Positions 1 through 14,004 of a stretch of 64,000 nucleotides of DNA are shown piece by piece. The DNA lies in contig QJNS01000085.1 of the NCBI GenBank assembly GCA_004154925.1, positions 124,001-188,000 on the forward strand, given 5' to 3'. Origin of the DNA: Monosporascus cannonballus. Its lineage: Eukaryota; Ascomycota; Sordariomycetes; Xylariales. The first letter of the stretch is position 1; each line of letters opens with the position of its first letter. Made by a program: the position numbers and the translations under genes. The notes under the pieces were generated by a model that worked only from the letters and a program-made list of their open reading frames with translations, had not been told where the DNA came from and did no database searches.

Positions 1-372
1 GAAAAGGGTTCTTGATTTGCAGGTAATAATAGAGCGAAAAATGATTCAGTGGTTTATTCGTTAAAGAAATTTAAAGATTTTTCCCTTAATTAGAGAACGG
101 TGTAATTGCCTTTTGGTTAAGAACTTAGATTAATAGCTAAGGAGCGAAACTAAATGGGTGCTATTTATATAAAAAATTAATTTATTATATATCCTAATTC
201 CTAAAGTGAGTATATCGTGAATTTATGTAATTTATGTAATCTGGTTAAATTACTTAAATTAATTAGATTATTTAATAAACTAAGTTTTCCTATCTGGAGT
301 TTACCCGTAATAAGTTCGTATTAGGCTTTATAAGTAAGTTTTTTCGAAATAAGAACCCTTATTCCTATAATA
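1..372 (-). repeat. 3' LTR of E1 (partial)
   Basis: Matches the family-A LTR from inside its left end to its terminus (CCTATAATA, RIP-altered CCTGTAACA). The first ~45 bp lie outside the window. Confidence 0.85.
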
Positions 373-3300
373 TTATTTCCCTTTTCTAAGGATTTTTATT
401 CTAAAAATAAAAACCGTAAATTCCTATTTTGCTTAATCGGAGAAAATTTTGAAAATACCTTAATTGATTTTATTATAACAGGCCGTATTTAAAAAAAAAA
501 GAAAACCTTAATTAAATTAGCGCGAATTTCGTAATAAGCGCGCGGATTTTATTAAGATATTTGGCTTTAAGGCTATTTTTTGTTCAAATTATTTTCGTTT
601 TAAAAAGCCTGAATATTTTTACTTGGCCGATATCCTAAGTTGTAATTATTGCACCCGCCGTTAACGTTTAACTTATAACGTATTAACCATAAATTCGCTG
701 GTTAAGATTAAGGAGGAAAAGGTACGTTTGCAAAAGGAATAACGTAAGGTGCAAGATATTTTAATGGCGTATTAAAAGGTTACTAAAAAGAAAATAAGGG
801 AATTCGTTAACCGGTTAAAACGATTTTAATTATAGCAGGATATTTTTAATAAAAAGGCCTTTGCGATTTTAAAAGAAAAATACGAATTGGACTAATTGGA
901 AAAGTAAGAAAAGCTAAAAAAAAACGTTATTACATTAAAGCAAAATAAATATAATTTATTTCTGAAATGGACGCCATCGTAAAGGCGTTTACTTCCTTCG
1001 ATTAAAACGTTAAAGGTTTAGATTTAAATAAGGAACCGTTATCGCCTACGACCTTGGCTACGTTAAAAACGGTCGGTTAGGATTTTGGCAGTAAAACGTC
1101 TTAATTAAGTTTATCGCATTCGTTAAATAATTAAATGGTTTTTATATATTTTCTTTATGTAAGTATTTTTTTTATTTAATTAGGTACTGGATTTTGTTTT
1201 TAATTATTTTAAAATCTAATATTCGTTTGATTTTATATTTATTAAAATCTTTTTTAAGTTTTAAATCTATTTTTAACGGGGCGTTCTTAGGTGTTAATTT
1301 AAATAAGGAAATATGGAAAACAGGGTATATTTTTATGTTTTTGGATAACGACAGTTAGTAATTAATTCTGGAAATAACTTTTTTAATTTTAAACGGGCCA
1401 AACTTTTTAAAATCAAGTTTGTCGCTGGGTTTTTTCGTTTTGATCTATAAGACGTTCGAAATTACGTTTTATTTTTAGCGTAACAAATAAACCTTGTTTT
1501 TTTTCGTTAAAATTAATTTCTTAATTTTTTTATTATTATAATACTGGGTTATCCGTTATTAGAAAAATCGTAATTCGTTTTAAAAACGGGTTTAAATTAT
1601 TTTAATTTTTGTCGTTAATATTTTTACTTTTAAGGCAATCGTAATAATTTTTAGTACCTTATTAAATAATTATTTGGGTCGTTTTATTTTTGCATTATGT
1701 CCGTATATAGCCGTATAAAAAATATACTTATGTTTTCGTTAATAAATATATTATAAACAATTTATATTAACGGTAAAAATTTTATCTAATTATTTTGTTA
1801 ATAATTAACGTAATTTCGAAAATATTATTTTAAAGTTTAATTAAGTCGCTTTATTTATTTATCTGTTTAAGGATAATATGCTGTCGAGAATTTGAACTTA
1901 ATATTAATTAATTTAAAAAAATTAATACCGAATTTTGAAATAAATAACGTATCTTTATTAGAAATAATTTTTTTTAATATCCCGTATTTATCGAAATAAT
2001 ATTTGATAAAAACGTAAGTTAATTATTCCGCCGTTACGTTTTTTTTAAAAGGTAAAAAATACTTATATTTAGTAAGCCTGTCGATAATTACCTATATTCC
2101 GTCGTATTTAACTTTAATAACTAAGTTTTTAAATAAGGGTAAGCTGGTAATAAAGTTTTAAGTTATAATATTTTATACCTTATTAGGAATATTGGTAGGT
2201 TACAATAGCCCGTAAGGCTTATAACGTACTACTTTAGCTTTATTATAAATATTGCAATTTTTAATTACTTTTTTAATTATATTACGTAATTCCGGGAAAT
2301 CATATTTTTCTTATAATCGTCTAGTAATTTTGAAAATATTTTAATATCCGTATAATAAATTTTCGTAAAATTTCTTTATAAATTATTTTTGTTAATTTTT
2401 AAAAACATAAATCTTATTATAGTATAATAACTAGTCCTTTAATTATTCTTTTAGTTATTGAATTTTTTTATTCCTCCGTATCGTAAGCATTCTGGAACCG
2501 CATCAAAAATTCGGGCGTTAATTTTTTTATTATTTTATATAATTATACGGTACCGTCCTTATTATATTATAATATTTATATGCTTTTTTAAGGACTTTAA
2601 AATCGTAATTTCATTTATAACTAAGAATATCCGTCTGGATATTTTCCTTTTTTTAATATAATATATTTTAAAGTTAAATCTGGATAAAAAAATTATCCAT
2701 TTTTTATATTATTTGTTTAGTTTTTAAATTTTTATAAATCGAATAAGATTTTTATAATTAAAGTAAATATCGAAGGGTTTTTTCGTTTTACTAAGGAAAA
2801 GTTCCTATTTTTTAAAAGCATTTATAATTGCCAGTAATTCTTTATCGTAAATCTAATATTTAAATTTTATATTTTGGAATACTTTTAAGTAATATATTAT
2901 TAAGTATTATTTGCCGTTATTTTTTTATTATTTTAAAACTGTACCTAAAACGTATTTTAAAATATTTGTTTTTAGGCGTTTCTTTTTATATAAATTCGGC
3001 ATTTTTATTATTAATTTATTAATAATTATTTTTTTCAATTTTCGGAATACTTCTTTTGCTTTTTCTAGGAGTTCGAATTTTTTTTTAACGTATTCCTTAG
3101 TAATAAATTTCGTTAATGGTTTGACGATATCTTTGTATTTTTCGATTAAACTATATACATAACCTATGAATCCTAAAATTTGGCAAATATTTATAACGGT
3201 TGCCTTATCGGGAATAGGCTAGTTTTTAATTATTTCTAATTTGGAACGTTAAATCTAAATTTAATCGGAAATAAACGTAAATCTTAGAAAATCTAGTTTT

Positions 3301-6300
3301 TATATATGTTATATACTTTTAGTTAGGTTAATTCGAATATTAGTTTTATCCAAAGTTCTAAATACCTAAGCCATATGCTTTTTTTGCTTTTCTAATATTT
3401 CAAAATAAATAAGGATGTTGTCGAGATAGACAAATATAAATTTGTCCAGGAATTATCGGAAAATGGTTATAACCAAACTTTGGAAACTGGCGAAAGCATT
3501 AATAAGTCTTATCGGCATTACTTTGTATTCGTAAAATCCATATATTATTCTAAATACCGTTTTCCATTTTTTTCCTTTAGTTATTCGGATACGGTAATAA
3601 TTATTACGAAAGTCGAAAGCCGTAAATTATTTAATTTTGTTAACATTTTCCTTTAAGGTATTTATAAAAATTAAAAAGTATTTATTTTTAATTATAATAT
3701 TATTTAATTATTTATAATCGATTATTTTTCGATAAATAGGATTTTTATTTTTATCAATTTTTTACTTATTATCCTTAATTTTCGGTATTATAAAAATAAA
3801 ATATTTAATAAGGGAATTAAAAAATTAAATATATCCTTTTTTCAGATTTAGTTATATGCTTTTTTATAAGGCTTTAAATTTTTCTGGGTTTATGTGGTAA
3901 ATCTTATAAAACTTTGGATAATATTTTTTCTTAATAGGTATCCTATGGTCCTATTGGCCGTATGGCGGTAATTCATAATCTTTTTTATCCTTTAATAATC
4001 GTTTAAATCTTTAATATTCCGGTAATACCGTAAAAACTTAATTAGGAATCCGGATTTCCTTAATAATATAACAAATTTCTCGATCCGCTTTTTTTGGTAT
4101 TTCGTTTTACGAAAGTATTTGCTTTTTCCAATTAATCCGTAAATTGCTGAAATAAAGCCAAGGTATTTTTAAAATAATATCGTATCCGGAAATATCGGTA
4201 ATATCCAGCGAAATATATTTTTAATGTTTTTAAATTTATACCGAAAATTCCTTGGTTTTTCGAAAAATTTGTCCATTTTCGTATATAAATAAGTTTTTAT
4301 TTACCGTATGTAATTTATAGGATTTTAATTTATATTTCCAGGGAATTTAATATTTTTTTATTATTACAAAAAAAATAAAATTACTTTTTGCGCCGGAATT
4401 AATTATTACTTTAAACGTTTTATTTCCGTATTAAAAAAAATTTCGATCTAATTACGTATTTTTTTTATCGCTTTATATAAGGTTTTATAAATTGGGGTTT
4501 TTCGATACCTTAATTTTAAAAGCCTTTATAATTTTTTAATTTTTGATACTGTCTAACTTAAGCAAATCTTTTTTCGCAAACCTTTTTAATAACATATTTG
4601 GTATATTAATTATTTTTATACCAGAATTATATTTTCTTATCGTATTTGCATTAATATTTTCGATTTATACTTTTTTCTTAGTTTATCTTTTAGTTTTATA
4701 TTTTCCGAATTATGGGATTAAGGAGGTAAATTTCCAAAAAAAGTATTCCTATATTTAAGAGCTTATATTAAATGCAAAATATCGGAAAGTAATATAAGCA
4801 TCCTTATAATATGGCCTTTTAATTCCGTTTTAACTTAAGATATAAATAATAAAACCTAAGGTATTTTAATTATCAGAAAATTTTAGCGTATCGGTATTTG
4901 TCGTCTAATTTAATAAATATTTTTTTGTTTTATCTAGGCCAAAAATTATTATTTTTTTTGGCCTTAAAATAAATAAAATAATTATCGAAATAACAAGCAA
5001 TAAAATATAATAAATCGTAAAGATTTACCGTTAACTTTTTCAAGTAAATAATATATTTTGGAAACTTATAAAGTTTAGGGAATAATTATCCATAATTATT
5101 AATATTTGGTTAATATTAACCGTTTTTTATATATATTTTATATTTTTAAAAATTAAGATAATATTAATATCTTAATTTTATGGTTATCTTAAAAACCGTT
5201 TATCCGGAATAATATTTATAGGTTTTAATTTTAAAGTTTTGGTAAATAGGATAATCCTTATACTTTGGGATATCGCTTTAGATCTAAGTAATAATGGTAA
5301 TAATAAATTTTAGCTGAAAAAAAATCGAATTAATTTTTTTTTTCTTTTTTTACCTTACTATCGGTTTCTTATTTAGCCGTTTTAATTTTTTTCTGAGGTT
5401 AAAAAATCCTTTTTTTCTTGGAATTCCTCTTAATAAGGGAATAATATTTATTTTTAAAATGCCCCTTTTTACTATAATTAAAACATTTTACTTTAAACTT
5501 ATTTTTTTTGGGCTCCTTCGAAACGGAATTCGTTTCCCTTTAAAGCTTGCTTTTATCCTTTTTATTTTGGCTTTTTAAATCTTTATCGTTATCTCGTTTG
5601 CCGGTCCTTTTCTTTTTAAGATATTAATTAAAAATACGTTAATTAATTATAATAACCTTATTTATATATTTTGCAAAAAATTTAACTTTTGGTTCTTTAT
5701 ATATTTCGTCTTTAATTAAAGGTTTTAGGCCGTTATAATAAAGGTAAAATAATACGTTTTTTAATAAATATAAAATAACGGCCAAATGGTTAAATTTAAT
5801 TATATATTCGGCGGTTAACTTAATTTAATAAAAAAAATAAAATTATTTAACCGTATTTTATTTTTTATTAAAATTCCCGAATAAAGCGCATATTTTTTTT
5901 CAAAATTTCCATAATCATTAAAAACATAATTAATAAAATTTAAGGATTTTTTTGGGTATTTTTCGAAATAATTTGTTAAAATAGGTTTGAATTATTATCG
6001 GATTCGTCCGATTAATAGCTAAAAAATAATTATTACTTTTTAATAATTTTCCGTCAAAAAATTCTTATAAAATTTAAGATAAAATCTGGCCTAAACCAAA
6101 AATTTATCTAGGTCCTTTAATCCATTATAAAACTTTAAAAGATTAACTTATAGCCCTTAACGTTTAATATTCCGTAATAATTAAAAAATGGAATAATTCC
6201 CTCTTAGGTTTAGTTCGTACCGAATAATAGTAAAATCAACGTTCTTTATCCTAAATCCATCAAAGGAAATCGGTAACCAGCCCTTTGGCTTCGTCCCCTA

Positions 6301-6776
6301 AAAAAGCCAAACTAAAAAAAGGTTAATTTCTTTCCTTTAATAAGCCAAACGTTTTCCTCCTTTAGGGTTCGAACTTTTACCGTTAAGGCATTTAGTTTTT
6401 TCTTTGCTATAAGTTCCTTTTTTTAGCTTCTTACCCCATATTCTTTTTTTACCTCCTTCTATTCCGGTTCTTCCCCTAGAGCTTTAATCCTATCTTAAGA
6501 AATCGGGGAAAATTATTATTAAAGCTGGGAAAAAAAGCCTACTTAAAATCAAATAATAAAAGGTATTATATTATTAATTAATTAAAAAACTTTTTTAATA
6601 AAATGTAAATCGTTAAATTTTATTAATAATACTTTATTAATTAATAACGGGAACCTTATATATTATTTATTTTTTAAACGTTATTTTATGTTATCGTTTA
6701 TATTAAGTTCAAAAAAGTTTATGCCCCAATTAGGCAGTAAATTATTCGTTAACTATTAATCAAAAAATTATTAAAA

Positions 6777-7193
6777 TATAACGAACTTATTATATATTTA
6801 TTTAAAAATATAAATAATATTCGAAAATTTTTTTTAATTTATAAGTAATAATAAAGCGAAAAATAATTTAATAATTTATTCGTTAAAAAATTTAAAAACT
6901 TTTCCTTTAATTAAAAAACAATATAATTACTTTTTGGTTAAAAACTTAAATTAATAATTAAGGAACGAAATTAAATAAGTATTATTTACATAAAAAATTA
7001 ATTTATTATATATCCTAATTCCTAAAATAAGTATATCGTAAATTTATATAATTTATATAATCTGGTTAAATTATTTAAATCAATTAGATCACTTAAAAAA
7101 CCAAGCTTTCCTGTCCGGAGTTTACCCGTAACAGGTTCGTACTAGGCCTTATAAGTAGGTCTCTTCGAGATAGGAACCCCTGTTCCTGTAACA
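6777..7193 (-). repeat. 5' LTR of E1, family A
   Basis: 417-bp LTR beginning TATAACGAACT (RIP-altered TGTAACGAACC) and ending TTCCTGTAACA on the plus strand. The right part is less mutated than the left. It may also have served as the 3' LTR of E5, which lies in the same orientation further right. Confidence 0.85.
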
Positions 7194-7194
7194 A

Positions 7195-7369
7195 TAAAGC
7201 TCTATTATGGAGTATCGGATAAACGCCGGTACCAAGCAGCACTAGCGCAGCGCCTTATATACGAACATATACACAACTGTATTTTCATCTTCCCTTTCTT
7301 TTCTCTTTAGCTAAAAAATAAATTCTTATTGGCAATTAATTGCAAACCGTTTAAGTAAAGCCTTTTATA
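7195..7369 (+). repeat. 5' LTR of E2
   Basis: Aligns end to end with 13833-14004. Both share CTATTAT...GGATAAACG near the start and end in CCTTTTATA. The TG...CA termini are inferred to have become TA...TA. Confidence 0.8.
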
Positions 7370-9434
7370 TATTTTCTAGCTTACAACTTAGCAAAACAGA
7401 AAACGTTCGAGATCAGATATTAGAATTTTCGAACGTTCCTTAAGGGGCCTAGCAAGGGGCCCTTATCGACCCAAAATTACAAAGGGTATTTAGCATTATA
7501 ACGGAAATCTTAATAAGTTCGATAACGGTTATAAAGCAGCGTATAAGCTATTAGTTCGAGGAAAGTAAGAAAAAAATAGCTTAGCTCCGTAAGCATACAA
7601 AAACATAATATAGAGCAAATAAGAAATTAATACAAACGGCTAAATAACTTAAAAACGGCTTAATTATCCAGCAAAAGCTTATTATTTAATTGTAAGTTCG
7701 GAACGCGATAACCCTTGTAAATACCGACTTTTTTTCGACTTAATAACGATCGGAAGCATAATTAAGTTATTTTGCAAAAACGGTTCGAACGACCGAATTA
7801 ATAGCAAAAACCAAACGAAAGTCGTTATCCTGGCCGGAAAAGTTCGACGGGACACCAAAGAAGTTCTCCGGATAATACGTATTTATAATTTATAAGTTTA
7901 AAATAAACGTTATTTTCGTAAAAGAAATTTGTAAGTAATTTTACATTATATACGAAAAGTTCGAAATTAATATATAACGTACGATTATTACTTATTATAT
8001 TACCGGAAATTTAAATAATATTTATAATTTTATGGATTTTTTTTCAAATATTATACAAATAATATAATAATCGATATTAAAAGGAAAAAATAATCGAACG
8101 TTTTCGGAACTTAAGATAAATTAATAATGCGAAATTTTTGATATTTTATTCCTTATTTAAAACAACGTTAATAAATATAAAAAAGATCATTTGATTAATA
8201 AAAACGAAATTTACGTTTTTAAAGAAAATATTAAATAAAAAATTTATTTAAGTTTTAATTTTAATAAATTTTTCTAAAAATATAACGTATAAGTAAATAA
8301 AATAATAGAAATTGCCGAACGCCTTAAAAAAATAACGCGGCAAAAAAAACGGAAAATATCTTAAATGGCAATATAAGTATAACGGGTATTTTGGCAGTAA
8401 GATAGCAAAAATAAGGACCCTAAATTTTATCTATAACGCCGAAATAATATATATAATAAATAATTTAAAAGGAACAGAATATTCATAAAGCGAAAAATTT
8501 TTATTTACGTTATAGGCGTCCTAATTATAAGGCGAACCGTTATTTATTTTTACTAATAAAAAACCGTAAAAAAGGATTAGTTCGTTAAAAACGTACGAAA
8601 ACGAAAAGTTGGAATTTGAAAACAAAAAAGAAAAAAGTAATTTTTAAATATTAGCGCGTTCGGAAACGGAAAACGACTTAGGCCGAAATAAAAATTGCAA
8701 AGCAAAATATAAACGGCATTTTATTTATTATTAATATATATAATAATTAAAAAAATTTATAAAAGGTTTTCTTGATTAAAGATATAAATATTTTACCGTA
8801 ATAAACGAAATATTTGTACGACGTTTACGGTTGTCGCATATTTTAATAAAATTATATGGATTAAAATAGGTTCGAAAAAGGAATTGACGATAGCAAAAAC
8901 AAATTAAAGAAATAATATATATAAAGATAGATATCGAGGGTTTCAAAACCAGAATATTCGTATATATTATTAATGGCCTTAATTACTTTTTAATTTTGAA
9001 AAAGTTTTAGATAAAGCGTTACGACGTTATATACGTAATATAAAGGCATTTTTTAACAATAAGCGCAATAGGTTATATAAGAATTTACGAAAAAAAAATA
9101 TAAGGCCTAAACAAATAACGTATAAATAATTTGCGAAATAAAAAGAATTTTAGTTGTTATTTTTGGAGCGGAATTTCGAAGGATAAAAAAAATTAAAAGG
9201 ATTAAATTAGAAATTAAATTATTTTAGCCGATATTAATAAGGCGTTAATACTTAAGAAAAAAATAAAAATTAATAAAAAGTTTCCATTTAAATTAAAAGC
9301 GTTTTGAAAGTTATTTGATAAAAAATTAAGTAACGCCTTATTTTCATTTTGTCTCGAAATAAAATAAGCGATTTTATTACGCAAAATCGAAATAAAAAAA
9401 ATTAATATTATAAGGGCTTTTATATGGTATAGTT

Positions 9435-10140
9435 AAGAACAAATTATTAGCCCTAAGAAAAACTTTAATTAAGTTTTTAAATAAAAAGTATATTTACGTA
9501 AGTAATTCGCCCGTGAAAGCTCCGGCTTTATTTATAAAAAACCTCGAAAAGAAATTACGTTTTTATTACGATTATTAGACGTTAAATATAATAACCGAAA
9601 AAACCGTTATTTTTTGTTTTGTATTTCGGAAATTCTAAAATTATTTTCTTACGTTAAATAATTTACGAAAATAAACGTTTAAATAACGTTATATAAAATT
9701 AGGATTAAGAAAGAAAACGAATAAAAAACGGCATTTCGAACGCGTTTCGGTTTATACGAATAACTGGTAATACCGTTCGGCTTATACGGGGTTTCCGCGA
9801 TTTTCTAGTAATACGTTAACAGGGTTTTAAAGGAGTATTTCGACGTTTTTTGCTTAACGTATATGGACGATATTTTTATTTTTTTTCCTGATCTAAAAAA
9901 GATTATATACAAAAAATAAAAAAGGTTTCAAGCCGTTTAAGAAAAGCAGATTTAAGTTTAAATATTTTTAAATGCGAATTTGCTGTAAAAACGATAAAAT
10001 ATTTTAAATTTATTATAGATGCCGTAAAAGAAATACGAATAAACCCGAGAAATTACATACGATTAAAAAGTGGGAAATTTTTAAAATATTTAAAAAAATC
10101 CGAAATTTCTTAGGGTTCGCAAATTTTTACCGCAATTTTA
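9435..10140 (+). pseudogene. E2 reverse-transcriptase domain remnant
   Basis: A conceptual reading through stops gives the Ty3/Gypsy RT order. It starts with an ALRKTLIKFL...SNSPVKAPALF entry segment and continues to a NRVLKEYFDVF segment. The catalytic YMDD follows at 9860-9871, then IFIFFPDLKK and a FKYF.MRI segment, as in the YLDDILIFS...LNIKKCEF pattern of the family. Internal stops and frameshifts make it nonfunctional. Confidence 0.8.
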
Positions 10141-11199
10141 TAGCTTATTATACGGATATATCGATACCCTTAATAGCCTTAACCCGAAAAAAACCTTATT
10201 TCGTTAAGAAAAAAAAAAGAAAATAACGTTCGAACGTTTTAAAAACGTTTTTATAATAAAATTAATTTTAACGTAATAAAACTTCGAAAGATTTATAATA
10301 TTAAAAGCAAATTATTTATCTTAAGTTAATAAATTAAGAATATTACGCCCGATTATTTATTATTTTAAAAAACTAAATCTTATTAAAATTAATTATGAAA
10401 TATATAATAAGAAATTTTATATAACAATAAGTTATTTAAAAACGTAAGATATGGAATTATATAACGTAATAACCTTATTTAAAATTATTACCGATTATAA
10501 AAATTTGAAATATTTTAGAATTATTAAAAAATTAAACGGATATTAAATAAAGTAATGAAAAAGTTCTTCCGTTTTAATTTATATTTTAAATTCCGTACCG
10601 GCTGTTTAAATATTAAGGCCGATATATTTTTACGTAAAAAATATATTTATAAAGGAAAACGATAATTAAAAAGTTATACGAAAAGTTTAATTAATAAAAA
10701 ATAAGTAATTGTTTATATTATTTATAAAACGTTAAAGATATATCGAAAATATAATAATAATTAATAATATTAAAATTAAAAATAACGGGTTATTTTAAAA
10801 ATATAAATATTTTAATATTACGATAATTTCCAGAAATTTTAAAACATAACATTAAAATATAATAAAAATTACGATTATATTATTGAAGTTATTATAAAAG
10901 GAAAACCTTACTTTTTTACGGAATTAAAGTTACTAATATCAATTACGGAATATATTTTAAATATTAAAAGCTTTTCTTAATTTTCAAAACGCTTTTAAAT
11001 TTTAAATTAAAAGCTGTTCAAAACGGCCTTAATACAAAATATTTACGATTATTATATAATAAGTTATTTAGGTAAAAAGGTTACGATAACGGTATTTTCG
11101 AAATATTTTTTCTGGCCGAGTATATATCGTATAATAAAGCATTTTTGCAGGAATTACGACATATATAGCCATAAAGATATATAAAAAAATATACAAAAA

Positions 11200-11800
11200 A
11201 AGTGATTAAAGCTATATTCGGTTGCCGAATAATTTTATAACGAATTATTAATCGATTCTATAATCGATTTATTGACCGTTTTTAAATATAACTTATATAT
11301 TTTAATAATTTTAATAAATTAATTATTTAAAGTAATAATCTTAAAACCAATACGTACGATAAATATAAAAATATATACGGAAATGTTGGTAAAAATATAT
11401 TAAAGATTTTATATTTTTTTTAAAATTATTATAAATAATAAAGAAATTAATTAAATAAAGAAATTTTGGACTAGATTTTGCGAATTAATAAGGATAAAAT
11501 AACGCTTTTTTATCGTATATTACCTAGAAATCGATAATATTACGGGAAAAGCTAATCAAAAAACACTAATTTATTTGCGAAGTTTTGTAACATATTTATA
11601 ATAAAAATAAAATAAATTTCTTTTAAAAACAATATTTACAATTAATAATCAAAATACGATTTTGATAAAATTAAATATTTTTTTCTTATTTTACGGATAT
11701 TACGCTAATCCGATTCCCTAAATAAAAAACAATTCGGCAATTAAAAAAGATTTACGTATAAAAACGGAAAGTTTCGTTAAGAAATTGCGAAAAAATCCGA
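11200..11800 (+). pseudogene. E2 integrase domain remnant
   Basis: The degraded reading IDNITGKANQKTLIYL corresponds to the Ty3/Gypsy integrase signature around PQTDGQTERANQ..EQYL. It is followed by a LLKTIFTINNQNT segment and FFLFYGYYANPIP, the usual SPFF..YG..P sequence. The upstream LLIDSIIDLLTVF fits the earlier part of the core. Stops interrupt every frame. Confidence 0.72.
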
Positions 11801-11999
11801 AATTCGCCTAAGCCGTAATAATAACAGCTTAACAAATCTAAAAGAAAATAACAAATAAATATCGTTTTCCCGTAAAAAAATACGAAATTAATAACAAAAT
11901 CTAATTATCCTTGAAAAATATCGTTATTTTTTAGCCGTTAAAAAATTAAAATAATTTAAATTTAAATATTAAATAATTCAAATAATCAATTTTTATATT

Positions 12000-13832
12000 A
12001 TCGAACTAAATATACTTAAAAAGATTTATAACCGTTTTTATTTTAATTTATTAAGATACGTAAACCGTGACCCCTTACCGTTTTAAATTCATGTAAATAC
12101 ATAACTCTTTTTTATTGTCTTTAAAAAAATAATAAACCGGAATTCAAAATCGAAAACATCCTTTAAGCCCGGACTAAAAAAATAAAAAAAAAGCTTTATA
12201 TACCAAATCCAAATAAAGCGGTTAAGTTACGCAAAATCGATTTAAAAACTGTTTAAAAAGTTTGCAAATGCGGCAATACAACTATTAATAACGAACCCCA
12301 AATCCAGCGTATTATTCGAAAGTGGACGAGTAAAAGTCCAGCCTAAAAGTACCGGCCGGACGGCGCGTAAGCAGTATAAAAAACTTAAGGAAGCCGTTAA
12401 AAAGTAACCTTATATAATTTGCAAATACACGCTAACATAATACTTCGGTTATTTACGAACAAAACACATTAAGGAGGAATTAAAAATTACAACAATAATA
12501 CGCCGGTTACGAAATTATTTAATTATTTTCAAAAATTTATAAATTTAATAATTTACTTTACGAATTTATAACGTAAATATTATACGGAAATTACATTTCT
12601 AAAGTGCGCAATTATTCGGCCTTGTTTATATTAAATTTCGGCAAAAACGGGATATTTTTTTAACCGCTTAAATTACGATTACAAAATCTTCGAAAACGTT
12701 AATAATATAATTATTAACGGCTATTAATTCAGCCTATAAGGTAAATTAATAAGCAATATAAAAAAAACGGAAACGTATTACAAAAAAAGTTTATATAATA
12801 AGATTTATTATTTTCATACTTAATACGTCCTTTATTATATAAAGCGGAAAAACCGACAAAATCGATAACTTAATTTACGTATAAATAATATATAAGCCAG
12901 GAACTAAGGGCGTAAATTTACTTCGAAATAAATAACGTACGAAAATTCAAAACGGAAACGTAAAATCTCGATATCTGTCTTTTCCTAAATACGGATAACT
13001 ATTAAACCAAAGTTAACGATAAGAAAGTAATATAAAAAATGCACAAAAAGAGTAAATTTATTAAAATCTCTGTAATCTTAATTAAAAACAGCTTTACAAA
13101 ACGTATCGACCGCCTAGCAAAATTCGAGAATATCCGTAAATTACGCAGGTATTATATTAAAAAAAACATATCAACAAAAATAAAAAAAAAGATTTTTTCA
13201 GGATATTTATAATTATAATTAATATAAATCTAGTAATAAACCGCCTTTTTACTTATAATAATAAGTACTTTAAAAATAACGAACAAATACCGTATAAACG
13301 AATTATATACTTTATTAATTTAAATAAAACGCATTTAGGTTTTCGGCAAAACAAATTATATAAGTAAAATAAGGGATATCGCAAATACAAAGGGGATATT
13401 CGTCTAAAACAAAGTAAATACGTAATATACGAAAAACTTTAACAGATTTTAACTTATTAAAAAGGCCCGAAACCGTAAAAACGTCGTTTTTACAAGGCAT
13501 TTTCTCGGTATTATAACGTATTAATCAGCTTTCAAGTCGTTACGGAATAACGTATAAAAACATTATTATAAATATTAATAAAAGTTAACTTATCGAATCG
13601 AATTATTATTATAACAAAAATTAAAATATGTAAAAATATAAACGCGTTTTTAAATATAAGCCTATTTAACGCATAATTAGCTCATAATTAGCTATTTAAG
13701 TTAAGCCTAATTCGGAAATTAATAAATTTCCGAATTTCGGACTAATTTAAAACAAAAAATTGGCGCAATTACTAATCCTAAAATAAATTAACCCCTTTTA
13801 GGAAAGGTAAAAGATAATATAATAGGGCTATA
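12000..13832 (+). other. E2 post-integrase region
   Basis: A short reading (YNRFYFNLLRYVNRDPLP, 12010-12080) resembles the VFHPSLLRP..NDPLPGQ segment that precedes chromodomains in fungal chromoviruses. The remaining ~1.5 kb up to the 3' LTR carries no protein I recognise. It is RIP-altered and could be a captured segment, a second insertion or long 3' untranslated sequence. Confidence 0.5.
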
Positions 13833-14004
13833 TAGAGCCCTATTATAAAATACCGGATAAACGTCAGTATCAAGCAGGATTAGCGCAACACCTTATATAC
13901 GAATATATATAATTGTATTTTTATCTTCTCTTTTTTTCACTTTAGCTAGAAAATAAACTCTTATTAACAACTGATTGCAAACCGCTTAGGTGAAGCCTTT
14001 TATA
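13833..14004 (+). repeat. 3' LTR of E2
   Basis: 172-bp copy of 7195-7369. Its left end lies in a palindrome (AGGGCTATATAGAGCCCT, 13824-13841). It is followed directly by family-A interior sequence (ACGTTTGCAAAA). Confidence 0.8.

Larger units (their letters stand above)
1..7193 (-). mobile_element. E1: family-A Ty3/Gypsy LTR retrotransposon, RIP-degraded
   Basis: Minus-strand LTR element whose 3' LTR is cut by the window start (1-372) and whose 5' LTR is 6777-7193. The interior (373-6776) has no usable reading frame, but gag and pol remnants are legible on the minus strand. A zinc-knuckle-like motif (CFNYSKKGHFKNKY) lies near 5460-5500 and a reverse-transcriptase core (VYLDNILIYF, from YLDD) near 3410-3450. 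The interior next to the 3' LTR (about 373-388, complement) is a purine run of the AGAAAAGGGAAA type, as expected for a polypurine tract. Dense TA dinucleotides and TAA/TAG codons in place of TGG/CAG/CAA indicate RIP. It is not expected to be autonomous. Confidence 0.88.
7195..14004 (+). mobile_element. E2: family-C Ty3/Gypsy (chromovirus-like) retrotransposon
   Basis: Plus-strand element with short LTRs of 175 bp (7195-7369) and 172 bp (13833-14004). Legible pieces in order are a reverse transcriptase (about 9435-10140), an integrase (about 11200-11800) and a GPY-like stretch plus a possible chromodomain near 12000-12250. A further ~1.5 kb before the 3' LTR is unassigned. A purine-rich run (GGAAAGGTAAAAGA) precedes the 3' LTR. 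The flanking pentamers differ (AACAA left, AAACG right), so the original insertion site has been rearranged. RIP damage is heavy, although the RT catalytic YMDD is still readable. Confidence 0.82.

Noticed and set aside
2458..3162. Plus-strand open frames of 67-83 codons rich in Phe/Ile/Leu
   Set aside because: They lie antisense to the legible RT/RNase H region of E1. Their composition is a by-product of AT-rich RIP sequence.
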